A program made the translations under genes and the position numbers. The notes beneath the pieces were generated by a model, which did not search any database, was not told where the DNA came from, and saw only the letters and a program-made list of their open reading frames with translations. A stretch of DNA of 57,617 bases from an uncultured Bacilli bacterium (GTDB lineage: Bacteria; Bacillota_I; Bacilli_A; RF39; UBA660): positions 1 through 57,617 of the forward strand of contig CALVJQ010000009.1 in assembly GCA_944332265.1 (NCBI GenBank), written 5' to 3'. Every line of letters starts with the position of its first letter. The first letter of the stretch is position 1. Shown here piece after piece: positions 1-7,485 of this stretch.

Positions 1-595
1 TGTGTTCTTCATCAGAACCAGGAATTTTATATATAACATCTAATCCTGCAGTTAATGTTGCTCCATCAGAAGCAAGACTTTCTCCTTCTTGACTTATTGA
101 AACATTACATACAGTTCCCTTACAATTATCTACTGTTATAAATTCAGAACCATCTAAATTAACTTCATGACCAACAATTGTTGCTCCATCAGGTAAAAAT
201 TCTTCTGCTATATTTTTTGTTGGATCATAACCATCAGCAGTAAGTCCTAAATTAATCGTAATTTGACGTTGAGCAATAATATTAAAATTAACTGTTATTT
301 TTTTAGTTTCAGGCTTTCCAGCGCGCTTATAAGTATAATCACAAGTAGCACTATCCGTTTTACCAGAAACAGCTGAACTAGTAGTTTCAAATTTCAAACC
401 TTTATCGCTCATTACACTAACAATAACATAGCCATTTTTACTTGCCGAGCAATTGCTAAAATCATATTTGTGATAAGTTCCAGATTCCCCAACACCAATA
501 TCAAAAGTTAATTGGTCAGCCAGCTTTTCTCCCGCAAACATAAAGAAAGAGAAAAAGCATAACAGTAAAACCATTAAATTCTTTTTCGTATTCAT
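1..595 (-). CDS. Secreted protein, C-terminus outside the window
   Basis: The reading frame opens with ATG at 595 and runs open for 198 codons to the window edge, so only the N-terminal part is seen. Residues 1-22 form a signal peptide (lysines, then a Leu/Phe-rich core). The rest is polar and extracellular in character, with two close cysteine pairs (NCSAS and NCKGTVC) that could form disulfides. A strong ribosome site is not obvious; the gene starts 14 nt after the stop of the anchored surface protein upstream, so the two are probably co-transcribed. No domain family is recognised. It may be a partner of that protein or part of a larger adhesin. Confidence 0.7.
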   Translation of the reverse strand, partial: MNTKKNLMVLLLCFFSFFMFAGEKLADQLTFDIGVGESGTYHKYDFSNCSASKNGYVIVSVMSDKGLKFETTSSAVSGKTDSATCDYTYKRAGKPETKKITVNFNIIAQRQITINLGLTADGYDPTKNIAEEFLPDGATIVGHEVNLDGSEFITVDNCKGTVCNVSISQEGESLASDGATLTAGLDVIYKIPGSDEEH

Positions 596-609
596 ATTAA
601 CACCACCAA

Positions 610-1368
610 TCATAATACTTTCTTCCTTTTCTTTAATATTAGAACTGTTACAACTACACCGATTGCAACAATCACACCAACAACCACATATTTATACTTT
701 GATACACCAGAGATTGCTTTATTTATAATACTAGTATTATCATCAGTAGCTTCACTCTCTTCTGCTTGTGCAGCTAATTTAGCTTTGTACTCATCAACTT
801 TATCATAGAACGTTGCTCCATCTACATCATAAGTAGTATATTGCTGACACAAATAATAATCTGGTATATCCTGACAAATATCTAATTCAGAATAATAATT
901 AAAACGAGGTAATGTCAACTTCATCGTTCTAAGAGTTTTTCCTGTACAACCATAAGCATCAGAGAATATAGTAAATGTATATGTTACAGGCTGATTAATA
1001 GCTTCTTGTCTTATCGTTGCAGCTCCATCAGATCCTACATTAGCTAACGTAAGCAAATGGCTTGAAGACGTAACATTACTTCCCCCAGCTTCTGTTCTTA
1101 CATATAACTTACTCGTAATATTATAGACCTTGACATCTAAATAACGAACAGTAACATAATCAGTTCCAGACTCCTCGTCGAATTCTGTTTTTACATCAGC
1201 TTCCGTTGGAACATAACTTACCTTTACATTAGCAGCCATTGTCCTAAGCTCATTTAAACTAACAGCATTACAAGTTGTATCCTCCTCTGCTTTTACCATA
1301 TTTATCCCTATAAATAGAGATATCATCATCATAAAAATTAATCCTAAAAATACATTTTTTTCTTTCAT
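610..1368 (-). CDS. Membrane-anchored surface protein
   Basis: This 252-residue protein has an N-terminal signal peptide (residues about 1-27, ending near VKA-EED) and a C-terminal membrane helix (about 227-246) followed by the basic tail KKRKKVL, so the chain is exposed outside and held by a single C-terminal anchor without an LPXTG motif. The ectodomain has scattered cysteines (CNAV, YGCTGK, DICQD, YLCQQ). No domain is recognised. It is the first gene of a minus-strand unit continuing into the secreted protein cut by the window edge. The gene for the thioredoxin-like protein is divergent to it. Confidence in the coding call is high, in any function low. Confidence 0.75.
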   Translation of the reverse strand: MKEKNVFLGLIFMMMISLFIGINMVKAEEDTTCNAVSLNELRTMAANVKVSYVPTEADVKTEFDEESGTDYVTVRYLDVKVYNITSKLYVRTEAGGSNVTSSSHLLTLANVGSDGAATIRQEAINQPVTYTFTIFSDAYGCTGKTLRTMKLTLPRFNYYSELDICQDIPDYYLCQQYTTYDVDGATFYDKVDEYKAKLAAQAEESEATDDNTSIINKAISGVSKYKYVVVGVIVAIGVVVTVLILKKRKKVL

Positions 1369-1432
1369 AAAGCACCAACCTTATTTTCTAACTATAATTT
1401 TACCATTAACATTTAAAAATAACAATATTAAA

Positions 1433-1461
1433 TTGCAGATATTTTTTTATTGTGGTATATT
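1433..1461 (+). promoter_or_regulatory. Promoter of the thioredoxin-like/CPBP/phosphoesterase operon
   Basis: TTGCAG at 1433-1438 and TATATT at 1456-1461 are separated by 17 nt. The start codon at 1478 lies 16 nt downstream with GGTGAT between, so the predicted leader is very short. This is inferred from consensus only. Confidence 0.5.
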
Positions 1462-1477
1462 ATCTATGGTGATTTAA

Positions 1478-1933
1478 ATGAAAAAAAAGATATTAATTTT
1501 TGGTTCTATACTTGTAATAATCCTAGCAGTTATAGGAATGGTATATGCTAGTATTACTCTAAAAGGAAAAGAAAAAAATGAAGATAATCATTTACTAGAA
1601 ATAAATTTTACTGACTTAAATAAAAAAGTAGAAAACAAAGAAACATTTATTCTTTTAATAAGTCAAACTGAATGTGCTCACTGTTTAGCATATAAACCAA
1701 TATTTAAAAAAGTTTTAGCTAAATATGATATTACAGCCTACGAATTAGCACTAGATAAATTAAGTAAAAAAGAAAAAATACAGTTAACAAATATTGCTAA
1801 TGTAAGTGGTACTCCAAATACAGTCTTTATCTTTGATGGTGAAGAAAAAAATACTGCTAATCGTATAGCTGGTGAAGCTACAGAATCAGAAATTACTAGT
1901 CGTTTAAAAGCTCTAGGCTTTATACAAGAATAA
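1478..1933 (+). CDS. Membrane-anchored thioredoxin-fold protein
   Basis: The 151-residue product has one N-terminal helix (about 5-25) and an extracytoplasmic thioredoxin-like domain. The redox motif CAHC is at residues 66-69 and the cis-proline turn SGTP is at 110-113, both as expected for the fold. Known relatives (the bacteriocin-accessory/PedC-like and thioredoxin-like groups) act as thiol-disulfide oxidoreductases outside the membrane; substrate here is unknown. It is the first gene of a plus-strand operon, 11 nt ahead of the CPBP protease. Cysteine-rich exported proteins lie nearby, so a role in their disulfide formation is possible but is inference. Confidence 0.8.
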   Translation: MKKKILIFGSILVIILAVIGMVYASITLKGKEKNEDNHLLEINFTDLNKKVENKETFILLISQTECAHCLAYKPIFKKVLAKYDITAYELALDKLSKKEKIQLTNIANVSGTPNTVFIFDGEEKNTANRIAGEATESEITSRLKALGFIQE

Positions 1934-1944
1934 AAAGGTGATCT

Positions 1945-2637
1945 ATGAAAAATATAATAAATATTAAAGAAACTTTCAAAGGCTTATTAATAATTTTGTC
2001 ATATTTCATTGTGCCAACAATTATTTATATGCCTTTTTATTTTTTAGAAAATAGAAATATAATAGACTATCAAATAGCCATGATTCTAACTTACCTAGTT
2101 ACATGTTTAGTCTATTCCTTTATTTATAAAAAAGATCTTATAAACGATTTTAAAAATTTTAAAGAAAATTATAAACTTATCCTAGGTACAACAATAAAAT
2201 ATTGGTTAGTTGGTTTAATAATCATGCTTATCTCTTCAATTATCATCAATATAATAGGAATAACTCCTAATACAAACCAAGAGGAAAACATAGCAATTTT
2301 AAAGCAATATCCTCTCTTTGAAATTACTTGTGCTTGTTTTATAGCTCCAATAATTGAAGAATTAGTATATCGTTGTAGCATGAAAAGAAGTACAAATAAT
2401 AAACATATCTTTGCTATAACTACTGGTTTAATATTCGGTCTAGTTCACGTTATCTCATCAATAAGTTCACCAAATGATTTAATCATGCTTATCTATTTAA
2501 TTCCATTTAGTTCTGTAGGAATTGGTTTTGGATATGCTTATTATAAAACTAATAATATATATGGTACAATAATTATCCATAGTATTCATAATATTATATC
2601 TCTATTACAAATAATTATTATAGGAGGATTATTATGA
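1945..2637 (+). CDS. CPBP family intramembrane glutamic protease
   Basis: This 230-residue protein has about six hydrophobic helices and carries the CPBP/Abi signature: EE at 138-139 with R143 (IIEELVYR), H168 in FGLVH, and H212/H215 with N216 near the C-terminus. The family includes CAAX-type proteases and bacteriocin-immunity proteins. AAAAAGGTGAT precedes the ATG. The stop overlaps the start of the phosphoesterase gene (ATGA), giving translational coupling. Target is unknown. Confidence 0.88.
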   Translation: MKNIINIKETFKGLLIILSYFIVPTIIYMPFYFLENRNIIDYQIAMILTYLVTCLVYSFIYKKDLINDFKNFKENYKLILGTTIKYWLVGLIIMLISSIIINIIGITPNTNQEENIAILKQYPLFEITCACFIAPIIEELVYRCSMKRSTNNKHIFAITTGLIFGLVHVISSISSPNDLIMLIYLIPFSSVGIGFGYAYYKTNNIYGTIIIHSIHNIISLLQIIIIGGLL

Positions 2638-3578
2638 GCGAAGACTTAAAAAAAACAAGATCCCATAAATATATCGAAACTAAAGAAGAAACAAAAGATA
2701 CCGGAATTAAAGAACCTAAAAAAGAAGAGAAAAAATCAACCATTCCTCGTATTCTAACTATTCTAGCCATTATAATAATTGCTTTTTTAGCATATATTAC
2801 ATTAATAACACCATCATTATTTGAAGTCCATGAATTCAAAATACAAACTAATAAAATAACAGAAACATTTCATGGTTTAAAAATAGTCCACTTATCAGAC
2901 ATCCATTACGGAACAACTATTAATCAAAAACAACTAGATAAAATAGTAAAAAAAATAAATAATATAAAACCCGATATAATATTTTTTACTGGTGATTTAA
3001 TTGATAAAAACATTGTAACAACCAAAGAAATAAAAGAAGAAATAATAACATCTTTATCTAAACTAGAATGTACCTTATATAAATATGCTATTTACGGAAA
3101 TGAAGACTATAATAATAAAGAATATCAAAGTATAATGGAATCATCTGATTTTATCTTATTAAACAATGAAATAAAACCATTATATTACGAAAGTAATACT
3201 CCTATCTTAATAATTGGTTTTAATTCCATGGATAACAATCCAGACTATTCCTTAACTGAAAAAAATATAGAAGATTTAAATTCATCTTTACTATATAAAA
3301 TAGTTCTAAGTCATGAACCAGATAGTATAGATAAAATTATAAATTATAAACCAGACTTAGTACTAAGCGGCCACACTCTAGGTGGTTTAATAAAATTACC
3401 ATTTATTAAACCATTATTCCTAGAAAAAGGAGCCACTAAGTATTATAAAGATTATTACAAAATAAATAATACAGAATTATATATTTCCAATGGTTTAGGT
3501 ACATCAGGCATAAACGCTCGCTTAAATAATCATCCATCAATAAATTTATATCGTTTATATAAAAAAGATTCCAAATAA
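2634..3578 (+). CDS. Membrane-anchored metallophosphoesterase, atypical active site
   Basis: The 314-residue protein has a charged cytoplasmic start, one membrane helix (about 37-60) and a calcineurin-like phosphoesterase domain of the YkuE/YaeI type. Motifs seen are SDIH (D89, H91), TGD (D121), SHEP (H227) and SGHT (H247). Two conserved positions differ: the GNHD/GNHE motif reads GNED (E157 for the catalytic His) and GHTHGG reads GHTLGG (L249 for a metal-binding His). The protein may have altered metal use, or be inactive. It is the last gene of a three-gene operon ending at a bidirectional terminator. Confidence 0.85.
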   Translation: MSEDLKKTRSHKYIETKEETKDTGIKEPKKEEKKSTIPRILTILAIIIIAFLAYITLITPSLFEVHEFKIQTNKITETFHGLKIVHLSDIHYGTTINQKQLDKIVKKINNIKPDIIFFTGDLIDKNIVTTKEIKEEIITSLSKLECTLYKYAIYGNEDYNNKEYQSIMESSDFILLNNEIKPLYYESNTPILIIGFNSMDNNPDYSLTEKNIEDLNSSLLYKIVLSHEPDSIDKIINYKPDLVLSGHTLGGLIKLPFIKPLFLEKGATKYYKDYYKINNTELYISNGLGTSGINARLNNHPSINLYRLYKKDSK

Positions 3579-3594
3579 TAATTGGAATCTTTTT
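3562..3594. terminator. Bidirectional terminator between phosphoesterase and CotZ-like genes
   Basis: A 13-bp stem (3562-3574 with 3582-3594, core GATTCCAA/TTGGAATC) has a 7-nt loop. It is flanked by A and T runs and serves both convergent genes. Confidence 0.8.
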
Positions 3595-4024
3595 ATATAC
3601 ATTCTACATATGTATCAGTTAAACATCTTAATGCACAAACGCAACTCAAATCCATTGTAAATACTGAATTAGTTGCTACATATGGGTATAAACTTGTAGT
3701 GTCTGGATTATCTTGCAATACTCTAAAAGTACAACAAGTTCCTTCTATTTTCTCAACTCTAAATACTGATGAACAAGTCGTCGTATTAGTTGATCCAGTA
3801 CAATTAGCTGTTGAATCCTTACTAATAGGCATACTCCAAGGAATACTACCATTACCACAAGTATAAATCATAACAGGTCTCGTATTACAAACCAAACAAG
3901 TTGGTCCTCCACCTAACATTGGTCGATCACAAGAATCTAAGCAACTATCTACACATGCATTTTGTTGTAAAACTAAAATAACACTTAATATTTCTGCTAA
4001 AGAATTAGTTTTATCATTACACAT
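3593..4024 (-). CDS. CotY/CotZ/ExsY-like spore coat protein
   Basis: This 143-residue cysteine-rich protein matches the CotY/CotZ/ExsY pattern: an early CVDSCLDSCDRP cluster, a central FRVEKIEG...CCTFRVL segment, and a C-terminal VFTMDLSCVCALRCLTDT block. In Bacillus these proteins self-assemble through disulfides in the outer coat or exosporium. GGGTGAG sits just upstream of the ATG. The plus-strand frame over the same bases lacks family features and is its shadow. The gene implies a sporulating organism or a descendant of one. The organism's sporulation status cannot be judged from this window. Confidence 0.85.
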   Translation of the reverse strand: MCNDKTNSLAEILSVILVLQQNACVDSCLDSCDRPMLGGGPTCLVCNTRPVMIYTCGNGSIPWSMPISKDSTANCTGSTNTTTCSSVFRVEKIEGTCCTFRVLQDNPDTTSLYPYVATNSVFTMDLSCVCALRCLTDTYVECI

Positions 4025-4081
4025 TACATCTCACCCTTTCCTATGTATCTCACTATTAATTTATGTATCTTTTAAAAATAC

Positions 4082-4098
4082 GTGCTATATGTTAGCAC
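4082..4098. promoter_or_regulatory. Inverted repeat in divergent promoter region
   Basis: GTGCTA-N5-TAGCAC is a perfect 6-bp inverted repeat between the divergent CotZ-like and EIIB-like genes, 24 nt upstream of the TATAAT box at 4122-4127. It resembles the inner part of a CIRCE half-site, but the 9-9-9 layout is missing. It could be an operator; evidence is weak. Confidence 0.3.
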
Positions 4099-4143
4099 TT
4101 TTATTTTTATAAAACTTATAGTATAATGCTAACAGGTGATAAT

Positions 4144-4461
4144 ATGGATTGGATACAATATATAATAATATTTGCTGTTTTACTTATAATTACATTAGTT
4201 ATTATAAAATTAAACCAAAAAGACTTTTCATCAGAAGTTAATAAATTAATTAAATACCTTGGTGGTAAAGATAATATAATAAATGCTGAATGTAATATGT
4301 CTCGTTTTAAAGTTATCTTAAAAGATACTACTAAAGTAGATAAAAATGGAATTCAAAAACTAGGTGCCAAAGGCATAGTTGAAATTGACAATCAATTAAA
4401 AATAATCTTTGATAAAAATGCTAAACAACTTAAAGAATATATCAAAGATATCTTAAAATAA
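4144..4461 (+). CDS. Membrane-tethered PTS EIIB-like domain protein
   Basis: The product is 105 residues: one N-terminal helix, then a domain resembling glucose-type PTS EIIB (KYLGGKDNI..., a central SRFKV strand, KLGAKGIVE, then IIFDKNAKQLKEYI). In true EIIB the phosphorylated cysteine lies three residues before the conserved Arg; here that position is Asn, with a Cys one residue earlier, so phosphotransfer is doubtful. No EIIC or EIIA lies nearby. ATG at 4144 is chosen over the in-frame ATG at 4126, because 4126 lies inside the TATAAT box and AGGTGAT directly precedes 4144. Function is unknown; a sugar- or peptidoglycan-related sensor is possible. Confidence 0.75.
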   Translation: MDWIQYIIIFAVLLIITLVIIKLNQKDFSSEVNKLIKYLGGKDNIINAECNMSRFKVILKDTTKVDKNGIQKLGAKGIVEIDNQLKIIFDKNAKQLKEYIKDILK

Positions 4462-4484
4462 ACATAAAAATGTTTATTTTTTTA
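4455..4484. terminator. Bidirectional terminator
   Basis: AAAATAAACA (4455-4464) pairs with TGTTTATTTT (4471-4480) around a 6-nt loop, followed by T-rich sequence. It overlaps the 3' ends of both convergent genes. Confidence 0.7.
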
Positions 4485-4752
4485 TTTCATAATCAATAAT
4501 TTCATCAAATAATATCTGTTGATTATTTAAAGTTACAAAACAATTCCTTTTACACAAGACTAACTTCGTATTAATCTTATCTCCACTTTTCAAAGTTAAA
4601 ATTACGTTAATTCTATTAGCATATCCATTATTATCAAATAACAACTTCAAATCTTGTAAATCTCTCTTTTTATGAACATCTCCACGATAATAATCAGTAT
4701 TATTTTTTAAATCTTTATCTATTTTATTAGCAAACACACTAGGTAATTTCAT
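4474..4752 (-). CDS. Small cytoplasmic protein of unknown function
   Basis: The 92-residue product is charged and has no membrane helix or signal. The predicted C-terminal half has beta-strand character (INVILTLKSGDKINTKLVL...CFVTLNN), reminiscent of a small barrel, but no family is recognised. AGGAGGAAT precedes the ATG at the normal distance. It is monocistronic: convergent with the EIIB-like gene and divergent from the SEDS gene. Confidence 0.65.
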   Translation of the reverse strand: MKLPSVFANKIDKDLKNNTDYYRGDVHKKRDLQDLKLLFDNNGYANRINVILTLKSGDKINTKLVLCKRNCFVTLNNQQILFDEIIDYEIKK

Positions 4753-4810
4753 AATATTCCTCCTATCTAAGTATATGTATAAATTTTATTAATTTGACAA
4801 TGATAATAAC

Positions 4811-5875
4811 ATGAGAAGAATTTTACGTCATAAATATTCAATTATTATTCCTATTTTAATTTTAAATATAATAAGTTTAATTTACTTAGCCAATACTGAA
4901 TATTTTATAAAACACTTATTATATTTAATTTTAAGCTACTTTATTCTTATTATAACTAGTAAAATAAATTATCACTTTATTTTAAAATATATAAAATATT
5001 TTTATCTTCTATCTATTATTCTTCTTTTTCTTGTTTTAATATTTGGTCGTGAAATAAATGGTTCCAAAGCATGGCTCCACATATACAAATTCTCCTTTCA
5101 ACCAAGTGAACTAACTAAAATAATTCTTATAATCTACCTATCAGTTCTAACAATCAAACAAAAAAATATTATTTATCTATTAATAATAACTATAATTCCT
5201 AGTATTTTAACCTTTTTAGAACCAGATACAGGCGCTATCTTATTTTATATAATAATCTTTATTTCTACTTTAAAATATTATAAATTAAATAAAAAAATGA
5301 TTTATCTAACTACATCAATAATAAGCATATTCCTTATATCTAACATTATCTTATATTTCACAAATAAAGACTTCTTAATCTCCATTTATGGTTCTAAATT
5401 ATTCTATCGCTTAGATCGCTTAATTTCCTTTAAAGAACAAAACAATATTCAAAATATAAATTCTCTTATTTCAATTGGTGCTCATAACTTACTATATATT
5501 CCTGAAAATCATAATGATTTTATATTTGCTTCTATTATAAGTAAATACAATATATTTTCATTTATTTTAATTATAATAAGTTACTTTTATATTTTCTATT
5601 ATTATATAGAAAATACTTTTAACAATAATAAAAAAAACATATCTAATATTATAAATTTTATAATACTAAATATGCTCTTGTTTCAAACTATATATAATAT
5701 TTTAATGAACTTATCCCTTTTACCAATAATTGGGATACCATTACCATTTTTAAGTTATGGTGGAACCTATTTAATAACTTTATTTTTTATTATTGGTTTA
5801 TCTATTAATTTAAACCATCATTCTAATAATAGAAAGGTCCTGGCATTGGTCCGTAAAACGGTGGACGAGGATTAA
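4811..5875 (+). CDS. Divergent FtsW/RodA/SpoVE (SEDS) family protein
   Basis: This 354-residue polytopic protein carries SEDS landmarks: NGSKAWL, FQPSELTK, FLEPDTGA (the PDxG region), PENHNDFIFA (usual PExHTDFIFA), and PIIGIPLPFLSYGGT near the end. SEDS proteins polymerise peptidoglycan glycan strands from lipid II, with class B PBPs as partners; no PBP is in the window. It is shorter than most SEDS proteins, and the Gly-rich loop before the PExH motif is much reduced. Its last 17 codons overlap the convergent small gene 5823-5999. No clear Shine-Dalgarno precedes the ATG. Elongation, division or sporulation paralogue cannot be decided. Confidence 0.8.
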   Translation: MRRILRHKYSIIIPILILNIISLIYLANTEYFIKHLLYLILSYFILIITSKINYHFILKYIKYFYLLSIILLFLVLIFGREINGSKAWLHIYKFSFQPSELTKIILIIYLSVLTIKQKNIIYLLIITIIPSILTFLEPDTGAILFYIIIFISTLKYYKLNKKMIYLTTSIISIFLISNIILYFTNKDFLISIYGSKLFYRLDRLISFKEQNNIQNINSLISIGAHNLLYIPENHNDFIFASIISKYNIFSFILIIISYFYIFYYYIENTFNNNKKNISNIINFIILNMLLFQTIYNILMNLSLLPIIGIPLPFLSYGGTYLITLFFIIGLSINLNHHSNNRKVLALVRKTVDED

Positions 5876-5999
5876 CATAAACTGGTCTAGGTCTTGAAAC
5901 AGCAACAGCTGCACTACCAGTAAGACCACCTAATATAAAAGGAATAAAAAAGCCCCCAAAACGATTATCTCTATTTCTAACGTAAGAATTGTAATACAT
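5823..5999 (-). CDS. 58-residue Gly/Pro/Arg-rich small protein
   Basis: The frame ATG 5999 to TAG 5823 encodes a short protein: MYYNSYVRNRDNRFGGFF, then a Gly/Ala hydrophobic stretch (PFILGGLTGSAAVAV), then a Pro/Arg/Tyr tail (RPRPVYV...PPFYGPMPGPF). AGGAG at 6007-6011 lies 7 nt before the ATG, but inside the 3' arm of the hairpin that ends tyrS transcription. Such small Gly/Pro/Tyr-rich proteins are common in Firmicutes, some of them spore-associated; function is unknown. It overlaps the 3' end of the SEDS gene by 53 bp. Composition and ribosome site support it; the overlap lowers certainty. Confidence 0.65.
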   Translation of the reverse strand: MYYNSYVRNRDNRFGGFFIPFILGGLTGSAAVAVSRPRPVYVNPRPPFYGPMPGPFYY

Positions 6000-6000
6000 A

Positions 6001-6040
6001 AAAAAACTCCTTTCATAATATCATATGCTAGGAGTTTTTT
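6001..6040 (-). terminator. tyrS terminator carrying the next gene's ribosome site
   Basis: AAAAAACTCCT (6001-6011) pairs with AGGAGTTTTTT (6030-6040) around an 18-nt loop. On the minus strand the T-tract follows the stem. The downstream arm contains the AGGAG of the 58-residue gene, whose ATG begins 1 nt after the hairpin. Confidence 0.75.
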
Positions 6041-6053
6041 TATGTTATTACAA

Positions 6054-7295
6054 TTAATCAAAAATTCCAATAAATTGTTTTTTCTTACCTTTTCTAATAA
6101 CTATAACTTTTTCATCAATTGCCATATTTTTATCAACAATTGTATTTTCATCAGTAAACTTAATATTATTTAAAGATATGGCATTACTGCTTAACATTTC
6201 TCTTGCTTCTCTACGTGACGAACATATTCCATTATCAACTAATAAATCTAATAACTTAATTTCACCAGATAAATTAATAGAAGGAACCATCTTCATCCCA
6301 ATTAAAATATCTTTAGCACTTAATCCAGTCAAATCACCACTAAACAAAGCCTTGCTTATTTGTTCAGCCTTATTATACTCTTCTTCTCCATGTATATCAG
6401 TAATAATACATTTAGCTAATGTTTTTTGCCCAATTCTTAAATGTGGTTCTTTATTGTGTTTTTCAACTACATCCATAATTTCTTCTGGAGTTAAGAAAGT
6501 AAACACTTTTAAATAGTGTTCTATCATTGAATCATCAGTATTAATTAAATATTGATATAATTCATAACTAGAAGTTTTATTTATATCTAACCATAAAGCA
6601 TTACCTTCACTTTTACCAAATTTATTACCATTAGCATCTAAAATAAGAGGCATTGTAAAAGCATATGCTTCTTTACCATCTATTTTTCTAATTAGATCAA
6701 TACCTGTCGTAATATTTCCCCATTGGTCACTACCTTCAACTTGCATAATACATCCCATATTACGATACATATTTAAAAAATCATAACCTTGAATCAACAT
6801 ATAACTAAACTCTGCATATGTAATACCAGTTTCTAAACGACGATTTATAATATCTTTAGAAAGCATATAATTAACATTTATATATTTACCAACATCTCTT
6901 AAAAAATCTAAGAATTCATACCCTTTAAACCAATCATAATTATTAACTAATTTAGCTTTTCCTTGAAATAAACGATCAATTTGACTTCGTATGCCTTGAA
7001 TATTCTTTTCTAATTGTTCAATCGAAATAATTTCTCTTTCTGCTGTAGGACGAGGATCTCCTATTCTACCAGTTGCCCCTCCACATAGCAAAATAGGTTT
7101 ATGTCCCATCATCATAAGTCTTTTAGCTGTAACTAATGAACTATAATGACCGATATGTAAACTATCTGCTGTTGGATCAGTTCCCCAATAAAAGGTCACA
7201 CTCTCATTATTAATTTTATCAGCAATATCATCACCAGCAACATCTTTAACCAATCCACGCCATTGCAATTCTTCCCAATTTGTCATTTTCTTCAT
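6054..7295 (-). CDS. tyrS: Tyrosyl-tRNA synthetase
   Basis: This 413-residue class I synthetase attaches tyrosine to tRNA-Tyr. HIGH is at residues 47-50 (DSLHIGHYSS), the KMSKS equivalent is KFGKSEGN, and the S4 RNA-binding domain is C-terminal (RREAREMLSSNAISLNN). Length is normal for the bacterial TyrS type. The start chosen is ATG 7295 (MKKMTNW), 9 nt after AAAGGA; the ATG three codons earlier abuts the ribosome site. Further upstream the frame enters the T-box terminator and is not coding. Transcription is controlled by the T-box leader. Confidence 0.97.
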   Translation of the reverse strand: MKKMTNWEELQWRGLVKDVAGDDIADKINNESVTFYWGTDPTADSLHIGHYSSLVTAKRLMMMGHKPILLCGGATGRIGDPRPTAEREIISIEQLEKNIQGIRSQIDRLFQGKAKLVNNYDWFKGYEFLDFLRDVGKYINVNYMLSKDIINRRLETGITYAEFSYMLIQGYDFLNMYRNMGCIMQVEGSDQWGNITTGIDLIRKIDGKEAYAFTMPLILDANGNKFGKSEGNALWLDINKTSSYELYQYLINTDDSMIEHYLKVFTFLTPEEIMDVVEKHNKEPHLRIGQKTLAKCIITDIHGEEEYNKAEQISKALFSGDLTGLSAKDILIGMKMVPSINLSGEIKLLDLLVDNGICSSRREAREMLSSNAISLNNIKFTDENTIVDKNMAIDEKVIVIRKGKKKQFIGIFD

Positions 7296-7313
7296 TATTT
7301 TCATTCCTTTCTT

Positions 7314-7450
7314 ATAAATAAAAAAACTCATAAATCTAAGGACTGAAAACCAGCGGTACCACCTTAGTTTATGAGTTTTTATCATACACTTTATCTCTTA
7401 ACGCGAGTAACGTTTTAGCTCCAGAGTCGTAAATTCCTTCATCACTAATT
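7314..7450 (-). promoter_or_regulatory. T-box riboswitch leader (Tyr), very short Stem I
   Basis: The minus strand carries the T-box sequence GGTGGTACCGC (7353-7363) and a terminator whose arms are 7321-7341 and 7362-7380 (CTCATAAA/TTTATGAG), with the T-box overlapping the upstream arm. The candidate specifier is UAC (Tyr) at 7429-7431. It is followed after 6 nt by GGAGC, the same spacing as CUU and GGAGC in the leuS T-box of this window. Only about 15-20 nt lie between the predicted transcription start and the specifier, so little of a normal Stem I can form. When tRNA-Tyr is uncharged the antiterminator should form and tyrS be read. Confidence 0.85.
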
Positions 7451-7457
7451 AAAATAA

Positions 7458-7485
7458 ATTATATCATCTAAAATCTATTTGTCAA
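7458..7485 (-). promoter_or_regulatory. tyrS promoter
   Basis: TTGACA (7480-7485) and TATAAT (7458-7463) are perfect consensus boxes with a 16-nt spacer. The -35 box lies inside the last codons of the upstream cadherin-like gene. Confidence 0.8.

Noticed and set aside
3582-3866. Plus-strand reading frame opposite the CotZ-like gene
   Set aside because: The minus-strand frame has a ribosome site and the full CotY/CotZ cysteine pattern; the plus-strand frame has neither.
4082-4098. A second CIRCE element
   Set aside because: The inverted repeat resembles only the inner bases; the 9-9-9 layout and outer arms are absent.
4126-4143. Upstream ATG for the EIIB-like gene
   Set aside because: It lies within the TATAAT box, so it would not be transcribed as a start; AGGTGAT points to 4144.
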